Shown in pieces: positions 37,023-45,680 of a stretch of DNA of 64,000 nucleotides. A program made the translations under genes and the position numbers. The stretch spans positions 13,238-77,237 of the forward strand of contig JAUSKP010000048.1 in the NCBI GenBank assembly GCA_030646555.1. Direction: 5' to 3'. Every line of letters begins with the position of its first letter. Position 1 is the first letter of the stretch. The notes beneath the pieces are model-generated. The model saw nothing but the letters and a program-made list of their open reading frames with translations. It was not told the origin of the DNA and made no database searches. This DNA is from a bacterium (lineage in GTDB: Bacteria > Patescibacteriota > Minisyncoccia > UBA6257 > 02-FULL-45-10c).

Positions 37023-37056
37023 AGTAAAAAATATTTTTTAGAAAAGATAAAAAAGA

Positions 37057-37084
37057 AAAGAGCCCTTTATGCTGAGGGCTCTTT
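37057..37084 (-). terminator. Terminator after the two small minus-strand genes
   Basis: AAAGAGCCCT/AGGGCTCTTT stem; T-rich tail on the minus strand. Confidence 0.85.
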
Positions 37085-37096
37085 ATTATAAGAGTA

Positions 37097-37294
37097 TTAA
37101 GATATCTCTATCTTAACGATATCTTCTTCCTTAATTTCGCCAGGGGAAAGAAGGTAAAGATAAGGAAGCACCACGGTGCGGTTCTTTAAGACAGAGCCGT
37201 CTTTAAGAGTAATGTCGACGACTTGATAGCCCATTCCGCTTTCGGGCATTCTAAGAAGTTTACTTACCCACTTCTCACTTAATTCTAATTGCAT
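37097..37294 (-). CDS. Conserved-looking 65-aa protein, unknown function
   Basis: Begins MQLELSEKWVSKLL and ends EEDIVKIEIS. It is a small beta-rich sequence (GYQVVDITLKDGSVLKNRTVV) with no membrane segment. The start at 37294 is chosen over an in-frame ATG at 37315 because GAAGGAGG lies six bases upstream. Second gene of a two-gene unit, 36 bases after the preceding stop. Confidence 0.78.
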   Translation of the reverse strand: MQLELSEKWVSKLLRMPESGMGYQVVDITLKDGSVLKNRTVVLPYLYLLSPGEIKEEDIVKIEIS

Positions 37295-37330
37295 AGCGCC
37301 TCCTTCAAAGAACAATTTTGTTTTGAAAGC

Positions 37331-37612
37331 TTATATCCAAGCCAGCGCAAGCGCCAGCTTTAGCACAAGAGATAAAACCGCCAATAAAAAGAAAACTAAG
37401 GCGATTATCAAGTCACAGCACAGATATCTGCCTATGCGCCTCTTCATTGCTTCAATCTCAAAGATATCAAATTCTTTTTTTATTTCCGGCCGATCCAGCC
37501 TGAAATAAGCGTAGATAGCCTGACCGATAAAGAACAGATAAATAATAAAAAATCCTACCCAGTACCAAATGTGACCGACCAAAAACAGAATGCAGGCATT
37601 GATAGCTTCCAT
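37331..37612 (-). CDS. Small membrane protein, unknown function
   Basis: A 93-aa protein with two hydrophobic segments (~5-30 and ~65-92) joined by a charged loop (YFRLDRPEIKKEFDIFEIEAMKRR). The start at 37612 is fixed by GGAGGTGA upstream. First gene of the two-gene unit, driven by the promoter at 37649. Confidence 0.78.
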   Translation of the reverse strand: MEAINACILFLVGHIWYWVGFFIIYLFFIGQAIYAYFRLDRPEIKKEFDIFEIEAMKRRIGRYLCCDLIIALVFFLLAVLSLVLKLALALAWI

Positions 37613-37648
37613 ACTCACCTCCGTTAGATTGTGAAGTTCCTAAGCCGG

Positions 37649-37678
37649 ATTATCGCACAAGCAGCCGAGAGTTGTAAA
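37649..37678 (-). promoter_or_regulatory. Promoter of the small two-gene unit
   Basis: TTTACA (37673-37678), 18-base spacer, GATAAT (37649-37654) on the minus strand. Confidence 0.65.
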
Positions 37679-37689
37679 GAAACCGAAAT

Positions 37690-38790
37690 TTATTTCAAAT
37701 TCTCAATTATAGCAACCTCCAAAGGCGCGATAGGGAACGGGGAATAGCGCATTTCCGAATAAGCGCGTATAAAAGATTTTATGAGATTTATATGTTTCTC
37801 CGGCTTTATCAATGCTGAATGTTTTTTAAGAGTATTTAAATTATCTGAAGTCAACTCTTTTTTATAAAATTCTTCCACTTTAGGGCTTAGATTTAAAGCT
37901 AGCGCGCGCCTCAGATAGTGAATAAGATCTTTTGTCAGTTGGACCAGGTTATATCCTTCTTCGTTTATTTGCGATAAATAAGTTAAAGATTTTTCTAAAT
38001 CTCCAGCCAATATCAAGGCGGCAAGTTCTGCTGTTTTTTTATAGCCGATCTTTCCCACTATCTTTTCAACATCTTTCAGCTCAATACTAGAATCCATTGA
38101 AGCGATCTGATCTAAAAGAGATTCGGCATCCCGGAAACTGCCTTCGCCAAGAGAAGCAATAAGCTCCAAAGCTTCATCGGATATCTTTATTTTCTCGGTC
38201 TTTACTATGCCGTCTAATTTTTTCAAAATATCCCCGATAGCCAACTTTTTAAAATTAAACTTTTGAGTTCGGGAAGAAACTGTGGCTGGAATTTTTTCAT
38301 ATTCAGTGGTAGCTAAAATAAATATGGCATGAGCAGGAGGCTCTTCTAGAGTTTTCAAAAGCGCGTTAAAAGCATCGCGGGTGAGCATATGAACTTCGTC
38401 TATGATAAAAACTTTTTTGGATAAATAAATAGGGGACAGCTTGATGCCTTCTTTAAGATCCCTAATCTCATCTATACCTCTATTGGAAGCAGCGTCAATT
38501 TCCACCACATCCATTGCCTGATTGGCGTCTATTTCGGTACAGGCCCTGCATTCATTGCACGGCTCTCCTTTTTCCATAAACTTTTCATCTTTTATCCTTT
38601 TCTCGCAATTTACCAATTTAGCCAAAAGCCTGGCGGTTGTGGTTTTACCGGAACCCCTGGAACCATAAAATAAATAAGCGTGCGCAAATCTGTTCTGCCT
38701 GGCGGAATTTCTTAATACTTCAATTATATGTTCCTGTCCCAACAATTCGGAAAGTTTTTTAGGACGATATTTTCTGTAGATGGCTAACAT
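37690..38790 (-). CDS. dnaX: DNA polymerase III gamma (short DnaX)
   Basis: Clamp-loader ATPase. Walker A G-S-R-G-S-G-K-T-T (~43-51), four-Cys zinc module (C..CNECRAC, ~65-85), Walker B F-I-I-D-E-V-H-M-L (~127-135) and sensor/SRC-like S-S-R-T (~172). The protein is 366 aa and stops after domain III, so the tau-specific C-terminal part that binds polymerase and helicase is absent. I see no slippery heptamer that would make two products. Confidence 0.95.
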   Translation of the reverse strand: MLAIYRKYRPKKLSELLGQEHIIEVLRNSARQNRFAHAYLFYGSRGSGKTTTARLLAKLVNCEKRIKDEKFMEKGEPCNECRACTEIDANQAMDVVEIDAASNRGIDEIRDLKEGIKLSPIYLSKKVFIIDEVHMLTRDAFNALLKTLEEPPAHAIFILATTEYEKIPATVSSRTQKFNFKKLAIGDILKKLDGIVKTEKIKISDEALELIASLGEGSFRDAESLLDQIASMDSSIELKDVEKIVGKIGYKKTAELAALILAGDLEKSLTYLSQINEEGYNLVQLTKDLIHYLRRALALNLSPKVEEFYKKELTSDNLNTLKKHSALIKPEKHINLIKSFIRAYSEMRYSPFPIAPLEVAIIENLK

Positions 38791-38796
38791 ATGAAT

Positions 38797-38802
38797 AGTA
38801 TA
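38797..38802 (-). promoter_or_regulatory. -10 box for leaderless dnaX mRNA
   Basis: TATACT, six bases (ATTCAT) before the ATG at 38790. Confidence 0.55.
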
Positions 38803-38854
38803 TAGCCATTAGAAGTTAGAGACTAGTGTAAAAGTTAAAATTATGTGAATAAGA

Positions 38855-38887
38855 AAAAACCGCCAAGCTGATAAGCCGGCGGTTTTT
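38855..38887 (-). terminator. Terminator of the gene at 38897
   Basis: AACCGCC/GGCGGTT stem with T-run on the minus strand. Confidence 0.8.
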
Positions 38888-38896
38888 AAAGTTTCA

Positions 38897-39469
38897 CTAT
38901 TTTTTAAAACAAAAGAGTTTTTTTAATATCTCCCACCGATTTTCCGATCTTTTGACCCATACAAGAGCATATTCGCTTTCTTTCGCAGCCAAATATGAAA
39001 TAAATTTCGGCTTTTCTGAGGTCTGCGGGTTCATAGGAATAACAGTTTCACCGCCCAAACTGATAACGCCGGGAAACTGTACCCATTCGCCGGAGGTTTT
39101 GTAACTTACCCAGTAACCCCTGTTAACATTAAAATATTCTTCAGCGGTTATGGGTCCTTCGTATAGACTATCACTACCGCAACGGAACGCAGACGCCTTC
39201 TTAAAGGTCGCAAGGCATAAGTACAGCCCATCGTTATACCAACGATAGGCAAATTCTATCTCCAACAGCGCGCCTTTAACCATATAGGACTTAACGGCTT
39301 CATATTTCTTCAGTGGCTCTGGTCCGGTCTCAAAATAGATCTGAAAATATAGTTTGTGATTATCCTCTCCCTGTAAGTCGCATTCAAATACTTTTTGAGT
39401 TTTTTGATCCCACGGCTTTATAACAATTTCTGCCCTCGTTACCATATATACGCCGTAAACCATATCCAT
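38897..39469 (-). CDS. Hypothetical cytosolic protein, 190 aa
   Basis: Mixed alpha/beta-looking protein with no membrane segment and many aromatic residues (YRWYNDGLYLCLATFKK, RGYWVSYKTSGEW). No known motif is recognised. The start at 39469 is fixed by AGGAGGT eight bases before it; an in-frame GTG at 39478 is too close to the Shine-Dalgarno. It has its own promoter and terminator, like the other small Shine-Dalgarno genes in the window. Confidence 0.78.
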   Translation of the reverse strand: MDMVYGVYMVTRAEIVIKPWDQKTQKVFECDLQGEDNHKLYFQIYFETGPEPLKKYEAVKSYMVKGALLEIEFAYRWYNDGLYLCLATFKKASAFRCGSDSLYEGPITAEEYFNVNRGYWVSYKTSGEWVQFPGVISLGGETVIPMNPQTSEKPKFISYLAAKESEYALVWVKRSENRWEILKKLFCFKK

Positions 39470-39511
39470 ACGCCCCACCTCCTTTTGTTTCTGCTTTAAT
39501 GTGCTGATAGC

Positions 39512-39541
39512 AGTCTATATCCGAATATAAAACTTTGTCAA
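39512..39541 (-). promoter_or_regulatory. Promoter of the gene at 38897-39469
   Basis: TTGACA (39536-39541) with TAGACT (39512-39517) after 18 bases on the minus strand. Confidence 0.65.
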
Positions 39542-39609
39542 TTAAAATAATTTACCTTTATTATACTCTGTTAAATGCATAAAAAATCAGATATAATTAC
39601 AGTATAAAA

Positions 39610-40851
39610 ATGCAAAAAGTTATTTATTTTTTTATTTTAATATTCAGCGGCATGGGCCTATTTTTATTTTTTACTTCCAATAACAATTTGAGCCTTTCCG
39701 ATATTCCAAAAACAGCCAGCCAAGAAGATGTAGTAGCCGAGAAAAAAATACCCGAACAGGCAAAGCCCGTAGATCCCAAAGCCGACATTGAACCGCAAAA
39801 AAAACTGGAAAATCCTCCGTCTGTAATTAAGGCTATCTATTCAAGCGCCTGGTCAGCCAGCAGCGCTAAAAAAATTGATTATTTTATCAACCTTATTAAA
39901 ACCACAGAAGTAAACGCTATTGTTGTTGATATTAAAGATTACACCGGAAATTTGAGCTATAAAAATGATATTGAGTTGGTCAATAAATATGGCGCCATAG
40001 AAGTGAAAATCACAAAACCAAACGCCTTAATTAAAAAACTGCACGATGAAGGCATATATGTGATAGCCAGAATGGCGGTTTTCCAAGACCCGGCGCTTGT
40101 TAAAGCCAGACCGGACTTAGCATTGCAAAGCATATCCAAAAATAAACCCTGGACGGATTACAAAGGGATCCCTTGGGTGGATACATCTTCAAAAGAAGTT
40201 TGGGACTACAACATTACTATAGCCAAAGACGCGTTAAGCAGGGGATTTGATGAAATAAATTTTGACTACATTAGATTCGCTTCAGACGGAAATATGGCAG
40301 ACATCAGATATCCTTTTTATAACTCAAAACTGCAGACAAAGAGACAGGTGATGAACAGCTTTTTTAAATACTTGAGAGAAAATCTGCCTGACGCAAAAAT
40401 GTCCGCTGATTTATTTGGCTACACCACATTGCTTCAGGATGATTTGGGTATCGGACAACATATAGATGATGCTATGCCGTATTTTGATTACATCGCGCCG
40501 ATGGTTTACCCATCGCATTACAATAAAGGATTTAACGGCCATACTAATCCGGCGGAATTTCCTTATGACGTAGTTTATACATCTATGTTAAAAGCCGAGC
40601 AACGACTAAATGCTTTTAATGAGTCAACCACGACAATAAAAATAGTTGAATCCAAATTCAGGCCTTGGCTTCAGGATTTTGATTTGGGAGCGGATTATGA
40701 TGCCGCTAAAGTCCGGGCCCAGATTCAGGCGACTTACGACGCGGCCTCCACAACTGAAGCAGGCTCGCCCGCCGAAGCTTCGGCGAAGGCGGGATGGATG
40801 CTTTGGGCGCCTACAAATATTTATACAAAGGACGCTTTATTAAGCGAGTAA
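39610..40851 (+). CDS. DUF4015-type putative glycoside hydrolase
   Basis: A 413-aa exported or anchored protein: hydrophobic N-terminus (~4-22), low-complexity linker (~35-75), then a TIM-barrel glycoside-hydrolase-like domain (DUF4015, GH13-related). Key segments are A-I-V-V-D-I-K-D-Y-T-G, Y-V-I-A-R-M-A-V-F-Q-D-P, P-W-V-D-T-S-S-K-E-V-W-D-Y-N and F-D-E-I-N-F-D-Y-I-R-F. The substrate is unknown, perhaps surface glycan. Near residues 384-396 a CCCGCCGAAGC-type repeat is translated in frame (GSPAEASAKAG). Confidence 0.88.
   Translation: MQKVIYFFILIFSGMGLFLFFTSNNNLSLSDIPKTASQEDVVAEKKIPEQAKPVDPKADIEPQKKLENPPSVIKAIYSSAWSASSAKKIDYFINLIKTTEVNAIVVDIKDYTGNLSYKNDIELVNKYGAIEVKITKPNALIKKLHDEGIYVIARMAVFQDPALVKARPDLALQSISKNKPWTDYKGIPWVDTSSKEVWDYNITIAKDALSRGFDEINFDYIRFASDGNMADIRYPFYNSKLQTKRQVMNSFFKYLRENLPDAKMSADLFGYTTLLQDDLGIGQHIDDAMPYFDYIAPMVYPSHYNKGFNGHTNPAEFPYDVVYTSMLKAEQRLNAFNESTTTIKIVESKFRPWLQDFDLGADYDAAKVRAQIQATYDAASTTEAGSPAEASAKAGWMLWAPTNIYTKDALLSE
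40768..40793. repeat. Palindrome inside the DUF4015 gene
   Basis: CCCGCCGAAGCTTCGG..GGCGGG, in frame, encoding SPAEASAKAG. Confidence 0.85.
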
Positions 40852-40858
40852 AAGAAAA

Positions 40859-41635
40859 ATGCGATACGAAATAAAATCAGACCAATTCACTGGCCCACTG
40901 GATAAACTGCTTGAACTGATAGAAGAAAGAAAAATGGAAATAACGGTAGTAAATTTGGCGGAAATTACCAACGATTTCTTAAAATATCTGCAAAGCATCA
41001 ATGAGGAGACAACTCATCCAAGCGTAATTGCTGATTTTATAATAGTCGCCTCAAAACTTTTACTGATAAAATCAAAGGCTCTTTTGCCATCTCTAGAACT
41101 GACCCCAGAAGAAGAAAACGACATCCAAGATCTTGAGCTTAGATTAAAGATCTATAAAGAATTCTCCGCCAGAGGCGGATCTGCCTTGGGCGGAAAGAAT
41201 GCCGCTCTGAATCTTAAAACTCTGTGGGACAATAAAAAATATTGTTTCGGCAAAGAATTATTCGCTGATTTGCCGCCGATTTTCTATCCGCCCAAAAACT
41301 TGGAAATTAAAGATCTGATCGGTCCGATAGAAAAAATAATTACTGAGCTTAAAGCTCTTATTCCGGAAAAGAAGACTGTTAAAAAAATAGTCATTTCCAT
41401 TAAAGAAAAAATGGAGGAATTGCTTAACAGATTCAAACAAAAAGCCGAAAATAGCTTTAAAAATGTGGTTGAATCAAAATCAAAGCTTGAAATTATTGTC
41501 TTTTTTCTGGCAATACTACACTTAATACGCGACCGGCTCATCACCTCTACTCAGGAAGACCAATTTTCTGATATAATCATTAAGCAAAAGCCTAAGGAAT
41601 CCGAACCGTTATTAAGCGGAGAACAAAGCATATAA
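40859..41635 (+). CDS. scpA: Segregation and condensation protein A
   Basis: Kleisin subunit that links SMC heads (258 aa). Begins with the ScpA pattern (F-T-G-P-L-D-K-L-L-E-L-I) and has the helical F-I-I-V-A-S-K-L-L-L-I-K-S-K-A-L-L-P segment. About residues 103-112 (RGGSALGGKN) come from a palindromic repeat in the linker between N-terminal and C-terminal domains. The stop overlaps the scpB start by one base. Confidence 0.93.
   Translation: MRYEIKSDQFTGPLDKLLELIEERKMEITVVNLAEITNDFLKYLQSINEETTHPSVIADFIIVASKLLLIKSKALLPSLELTPEEENDIQDLELRLKIYKEFSARGGSALGGKNAALNLKTLWDNKKYCFGKELFADLPPIFYPPKNLEIKDLIGPIEKIITELKALIPEKKTVKKIVISIKEKMEELLNRFKQKAENSFKNVVESKSKLEIIVFFLAILHLIRDRLITSTQEDQFSDIIIKQKPKESEPLLSGEQSI
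41165..41194. repeat. TCCGCCAGAGGCGGATC repeat inside scpA
   Basis: TCCGCCAGAGGCGGATCTGC followed by CTTGGGCGGA. A close copy is inside pgk (43685-43715) in the same reading frame; both give R-G-G-S-A-x-G. Confidence 0.9.
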
Positions 41636-42225
41636 TGGACAATCTATTATCAAAAATTGAAGCGGTTCTATTTGCCTATGGAGAGCCTATTTCCGTTGAA
41701 AGGCTCGGTAAAATTTTAAAGATAACTTCAGCCGAACTGGAAACAGCCTTAAAAGATCTAGAGATAGAACTAAACAGACAAGAAAGGGGAATTGTCCTTA
41801 TTAAAAATGTCGGGAAAATACAGCTCGCAACTAAGCCTGAACTCACCGGTCTTTTGGAAGACATCATAAAACAGGAATTTACCGAAGATCTTACTCCGGC
41901 GGCATTAGAAACCCTTTCTATCATTGCCTATGCCGGTCCTATAAGCCGCGCCGATATTGAATATATCCGCGGAGTTAATTCCAGTTTTACAATGAGGAAT
42001 CTTCTTTTAAGAGGGTTAGTTGAAAGAACAATTGATCCAAAAAGAGCCAATGCGTATATTTATACAGCCAGTTTTGATCTGATCAAAAGATTGGGAATTC
42101 TAAAAGTAGAAGATCTGCCGGATTATGAAAGATATAAGCAAATGGTAAAAAATCTTCACGAATCATCTCTAAATCCTATCCAGCAAAAAGCCGAGGTTTT
42201 AACCCCCGAAGAACAAAATATTTAA
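41635..42225 (+). CDS. scpB: Segregation and condensation protein B
   Basis: Winged-helix partner of ScpA (196 aa). Typical start (KIEAVLFAYGEPISVERLGKIL) and second winged helix (ALETLSIIAYAGPISRADIEYIRGVNSS, seen as L-S-I-I-A-Y). With ScpA and an SMC encoded elsewhere it forms condensin. mraY starts three bases later. Confidence 0.95.
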   Translation: MDNLLSKIEAVLFAYGEPISVERLGKILKITSAELETALKDLEIELNRQERGIVLIKNVGKIQLATKPELTGLLEDIIKQEFTEDLTPAALETLSIIAYAGPISRADIEYIRGVNSSFTMRNLLLRGLVERTIDPKRANAYIYTASFDLIKRLGILKVEDLPDYERYKQMVKNLHESSLNPIQQKAEVLTPEEQNI

Positions 42226-42227
42226 TT

Positions 42228-43280
42228 ATGCTGTCCCAAACAATAAGATTGTTAATTTTAGCCGGAACCGCTTTTACGGTGGCATTGATATTGACCCCTG
42301 TTTTTATAAAAATACTGGATCGGTTTCATCTCCATAAACAGATTCGCAGCCAAGAATCAGCTCCGGTTTTTTACAGTCTTCATAAACACAAAGAAAATAC
42401 CCCAACAATGGGCGGGGTGATAATCTGGGTAACTGTTTTAGGGCTAGCTTTTTTAATTTGGATTTTAAGCGATATTTTTGGAGGAGTTTTTGATTATTTA
42501 AATTTTGTTGATAGAGCCCAGACATATCTACCGATAGCGGCCATGCTCATTGCGGCATTGCTAGGCTTGTCAGACGATATATTGGGCGCTCTAAGAATAG
42601 GGCCGAACGGGGGAGGGCTCAGAATTTCTCAGAAGCTTATTATGTATACTGTTTTGGCCGCCATCGGAGGTTTTTGGTTTTTTTATAGATTAAATTGGGA
42701 TGTTTTATATATTCCATTTTGGGGCAATTTAACGATCGGCTGGTGGTACATTCCAATTTTTATATTTGTAATTGTAGCAAGCGCTTTTTCCGCCAATGAA
42801 ACCGATGGATTAGACGGACTGGCCGGCGGAGTTATGCTTTTCGCTTTCGTTTCTTTAACGGCTGTGGCTTTTATCTTGGGAAGGTATGATCTGGCAGCTT
42901 TCGGCGCCACGGTCATAGGCGCGCTTTTGGCATTTTTATGGTTTAACATTTATCCGGCAAGATTTTTTATGGGCGACACCGGATCCATGGCTCTGGGAAT
43001 TACAATGGGCGTGATCGCAATGCTCACCAACACGACACTTTTCCTGCCATTATTCGGATTCATTCTGGTAGGAGAATCAATTTCCGTAATAGTCCAATTA
43101 CTAAGCAAGAAAATATTTAAGAGAAAAATATTTTTATCCACGCCGATACACCATCACTTTGAAGCGCTGGGCTGGCACGAAACCAAAGTTACTATGCGTT
43201 TTTGGATCATCTCGGTCATCTCCTGTATTTTAGGCCTGGTGCTTTTTATGATGAGCAAGTTTATGTTTTTAATAAAATAA
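42228..43280 (+). CDS. mraY: Phospho-MurNAc-pentapeptide transferase MraY
   Basis: Makes lipid I from UDP-MurNAc-pentapeptide and undecaprenyl phosphate. A 350-aa protein with ten membrane segments. P-T-M-G-G (~60), the Asp pair in G-L-S-D-D-I-L-G (~118), N-E-T-D-G-L-D-G-L-A-G-G (~185) and the C-terminal H-H-H-F-E-A-L-G-W motif (reads I-H-H-H-F-E) are all present. It is placed apart from murC/murG, which are 5-10 kb downstream on the other strand. Confidence 0.96.
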   Translation: MLSQTIRLLILAGTAFTVALILTPVFIKILDRFHLHKQIRSQESAPVFYSLHKHKENTPTMGGVIIWVTVLGLAFLIWILSDIFGGVFDYLNFVDRAQTYLPIAAMLIAALLGLSDDILGALRIGPNGGGLRISQKLIMYTVLAAIGGFWFFYRLNWDVLYIPFWGNLTIGWWYIPIFIFVIVASAFSANETDGLDGLAGGVMLFAFVSLTAVAFILGRYDLAAFGATVIGALLAFLWFNIYPARFFMGDTGSMALGITMGVIAMLTNTTLFLPLFGFILVGESISVIVQLLSKKIFKRKIFLSTPIHHHFEALGWHETKVTMRFWIISVISCILGLVLFMMSKFMFLIK

Positions 43281-43323
43281 AAGTAATCAACGAATAGCGA
43301 ATTAGTACGAATATACGAATTCC

Positions 43324-43380
43324 ATCATTGCGAGGCAACTGACTTGTCCGCCATAGCTTCGGCGAAGGTGGAAGCAATCT
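43324..43380. repeat. TCATTGCGAG repeat with an inserted second repeat
   Basis: TCATTGCGAGGCA..GAAGCAATCT is interrupted by TCCGCCATAGCTTCGGCGAAGGTGGA, showing that one family inserts into another. Confidence 0.85.
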
Positions 43381-43399
43381 ATAATCCAGTAAATAATTT

Positions 43400-44482
43400 A
43401 TGAAATATCTAAGCAATCTAAACAAAAAGGAACTCAACGGAAAAACCAGTCTTTTAAGAGTGGACTTGAATATTAAATCCCTAAAAGATCATTTTAGAAT
43501 TGATTCGGTTTTGCCAACCATTAAATATCTTCTAAAGAACAGTTCAAAAGTTGTCATATTAAGCCACCGCGGCAGGCCAAATAGTATAGATCCAAAGTTA
43601 AGCCTGCGGCCAATAGCTAAAATAATTTCTCAAAAATTAAAATCAAAGATCAAATTTATTGATTCATTTGCTGACTTTAATTTTTCCACCAGAGGCGGAT
43701 CAGCCTTTGGCTGGAAAAAAATAAAGAAAGAGATCGATTCTGAAAAAAAAGTAAAAGTTTTTGTTTTGGAAAATTTACGATTTCTGTCCGGTGAAGAAAA
43801 AAACAGCAACAACCTGGCTAAAAAACTAGCAAGTCTTGGAGATCTATACATAAATGACGCCTTTGCCGTATCTCACAGAAAAAATGCGTCAGTTTTTGCG
43901 ATCACTAAGCACATCAAAAGCTACGCCGGATTACTTATGGAAAAAGAGATAGCGGGACTTACCAAGGCCACAAAAAATCCTAAACAACCATTAATTGTTG
44001 TTCTTGGAGGTACTAAAATAGACACTAAAATAAATATTGTTAAGAATCTAAATTCGCGAACAAAATTCTTTCTTTTAGGGAGTTCTATTTTTAACGAAAT
44101 AAAAAATCCTATAGTTAAAAATATTATTAAAAATAAAAAATGCCTGATACCAATTGATTTTTTTAAAAGAAATGGGAAATTTTTTGATATCGGACCGGAA
44201 ACAATTGTCTTATATAAAAAAATAATTTCGGAGGCAAATACTATAATTTGGAACGGACCAGTGGGAATGTTTGAAGATAAAAAATATTCTAAAGGAACGG
44301 CCAAGATTGCGAGCGCCATAATAAGATCAAAAGCTTTTAAGGTGATCGGCGGGGGAGAAACGGCTAATTTCATCCTAAATAACAAAATGAATAAGAATAT
44401 AGATCTCCTATCAACCGGGGGCGGAGCTATGCTGGATTTTTTGGCCGGCAAAAAATTGCCAGGCATAGAAGCCTTAAAATAA
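43400..44482 (+). CDS. pgk: Phosphoglycerate kinase
   Basis: Glycolytic enzyme transferring phosphate from 1,3-bisphosphoglycerate to ADP. A 360-aa protein, short for the family (~390). R-V-D-L-N (start), S-H-R-G-R-P (~52), L-E-N-L-R-F (~120), N-D-A-F-A-V-S-H-R (~150), the nucleotide-site W-N-G-P-V-G-M-F-E (~280) and the G-G-G-E-T hinge are intact. About residues 96-105 (RGGSAFGWKK) derive from the same repeat as in scpA. Confidence 0.95.
   Translation: MKYLSNLNKKELNGKTSLLRVDLNIKSLKDHFRIDSVLPTIKYLLKNSSKVVILSHRGRPNSIDPKLSLRPIAKIISQKLKSKIKFIDSFADFNFSTRGGSAFGWKKIKKEIDSEKKVKVFVLENLRFLSGEEKNSNNLAKKLASLGDLYINDAFAVSHRKNASVFAITKHIKSYAGLLMEKEIAGLTKATKNPKQPLIVVLGGTKIDTKINIVKNLNSRTKFFLLGSSIFNEIKNPIVKNIIKNKKCLIPIDFFKRNGKFFDIGPETIVLYKKIISEANTIIWNGPVGMFEDKKYSKGTAKIASAIIRSKAFKVIGGGETANFILNNKMNKNIDLLSTGGGAMLDFLAGKKLPGIEALK
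43685..43715. repeat. TCCACCAGAGGCGGATC repeat inside pgk
   Basis: Close copy of the scpA repeat (TCCACCAGAGGCGGATCAGC then CTTTGGCTGGA), read in the same frame. Confidence 0.9.
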
Positions 44483-44483
44483 T

Positions 44484-45680
44484 ATGATCAAGTTAAAAAA
44501 CACCGATAAGGCCGTCAAAAGACTCATTTTAGCCCTTAAAAATAACGAGAAAATAGGCGTCTGGAGCGACTATGACCCGGACGGTGTATTTGCTTTAACC
44601 CTAGCCTATGAAGCCCTTTTAAACGCCGGTTTTAAGAAGAATAACCTGGCGCTTTCTTTGCCGAACCAGCATAAATATAGAAGAAGTTTTAATAAATTTC
44701 ATTTAAAACTTTTCAAAAAATCAGGCGTCAAATTAATTATCGGCATTGATTTTGGCACAACCGACTTTGAACAGGTCGGCTGGGCAAAAAAAATGGGATT
44801 TGAAGTGATACTTTTAGACCATCATCGCCAAAGACCGGGCAACTTACCGGCGCTTTTGATAAATCCATACCAAAAAGGAGATGATTCCAAAACTAAAAAT
44901 TGGAGTGGGGCCGGAGTGGCGTATTTATTTTTTGAAAATCTTTATAATTTCTTAAAAATAGATCCCAAAAAACTTGAAAAGAGCATTGATCTAATATTAA
45001 TTCCGGCGCTTACCGATTACATACAAATTAATAATGGAAATCTGCCCTATCTTAAAAAAAGTTTGGGAAAAATAAAAGCCGGTGATCGTCCGGGACTCAA
45101 TGCTTCTCTAAAACAGATTGGGTTAAATAAAAATCTAGCTATTGAAGATTTTAAGGAAAAAAGGGCTGATTTATGCGATTTTTATGGGACGCTGAATGGA
45201 AATGGAAAACAAAACAACGTTTTTAATTTGCTCTTGTCCAAAAACAAAAAAGACGCTGATAAAATATCGAAACAAATCAAAAAAGATCTTGCGGTTTTTG
45301 AAAAATATATTGATTCAATGGTCGCGCAAGGCATCAAAAAATTCAGATCAGCCAATCAAGCAAAGAAACTTAAATTTATTTTTTGGGGAACAGATAAGGA
45401 TATGGGAATGATTGCCACTGGCTCAAAGATAGCCAACAGATTAAATGAATATTTCAGAATTCCAGTTTATTTTTATAACAAAGAAAACAATATTATGAAA
45501 GGTTCGGTTAGAACCAACTATCCCGAAAACTCTGACGCAAATGTGATTGATTCCATGAAAAGTTCCGCTCAATTATTTTTCAGTTTTGGCGGGCATCCTA
45601 GAGCGGCCGGATTCTATATTAAAAAGAAAAACTTGCCATTGTTTGAAAAAGCTTTAAATAAATACTATGGAAACAGTTAA
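44484..45680 (+). CDS. DHH-family phosphoesterase (RecJ-like)
   Basis: A 398-aa protein: DHH domain with D-Y-D-P-D-G (~30), G-I-D-F-G-T-T (~90) and L-L-D-H-H-R (~115), and a DHHA1-type C-terminal domain ending F-S-F-G-G-H-P-R-A-A-G-F. Relatives are single-strand exonucleases (RecJ) or nucleotide phosphodiesterases. It is shorter than RecJ and has no OB domain. Its start lies one base after the pgk stop and its end overlaps the RNase H gene by 14 bases, so this is a unit. Confidence 0.88.
   Translation: MIKLKNTDKAVKRLILALKNNEKIGVWSDYDPDGVFALTLAYEALLNAGFKKNNLALSLPNQHKYRRSFNKFHLKLFKKSGVKLIIGIDFGTTDFEQVGWAKKMGFEVILLDHHRQRPGNLPALLINPYQKGDDSKTKNWSGAGVAYLFFENLYNFLKIDPKKLEKSIDLILIPALTDYIQINNGNLPYLKKSLGKIKAGDRPGLNASLKQIGLNKNLAIEDFKEKRADLCDFYGTLNGNGKQNNVFNLLLSKNKKDADKISKQIKKDLAVFEKYIDSMVAQGIKKFRSANQAKKLKFIFWGTDKDMGMIATGSKIANRLNEYFRIPVYFYNKENNIMKGSVRTNYPENSDANVIDSMKSSAQLFFSFGGHPRAAGFYIKKKNLPLFEKALNKYYGNS

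Noticed and set aside
37690..38790. dnaX tau/gamma frameshift
   Set aside because: The gene simply ends after domain III and no A-rich slippery heptamer with downstream tau sequence is seen.
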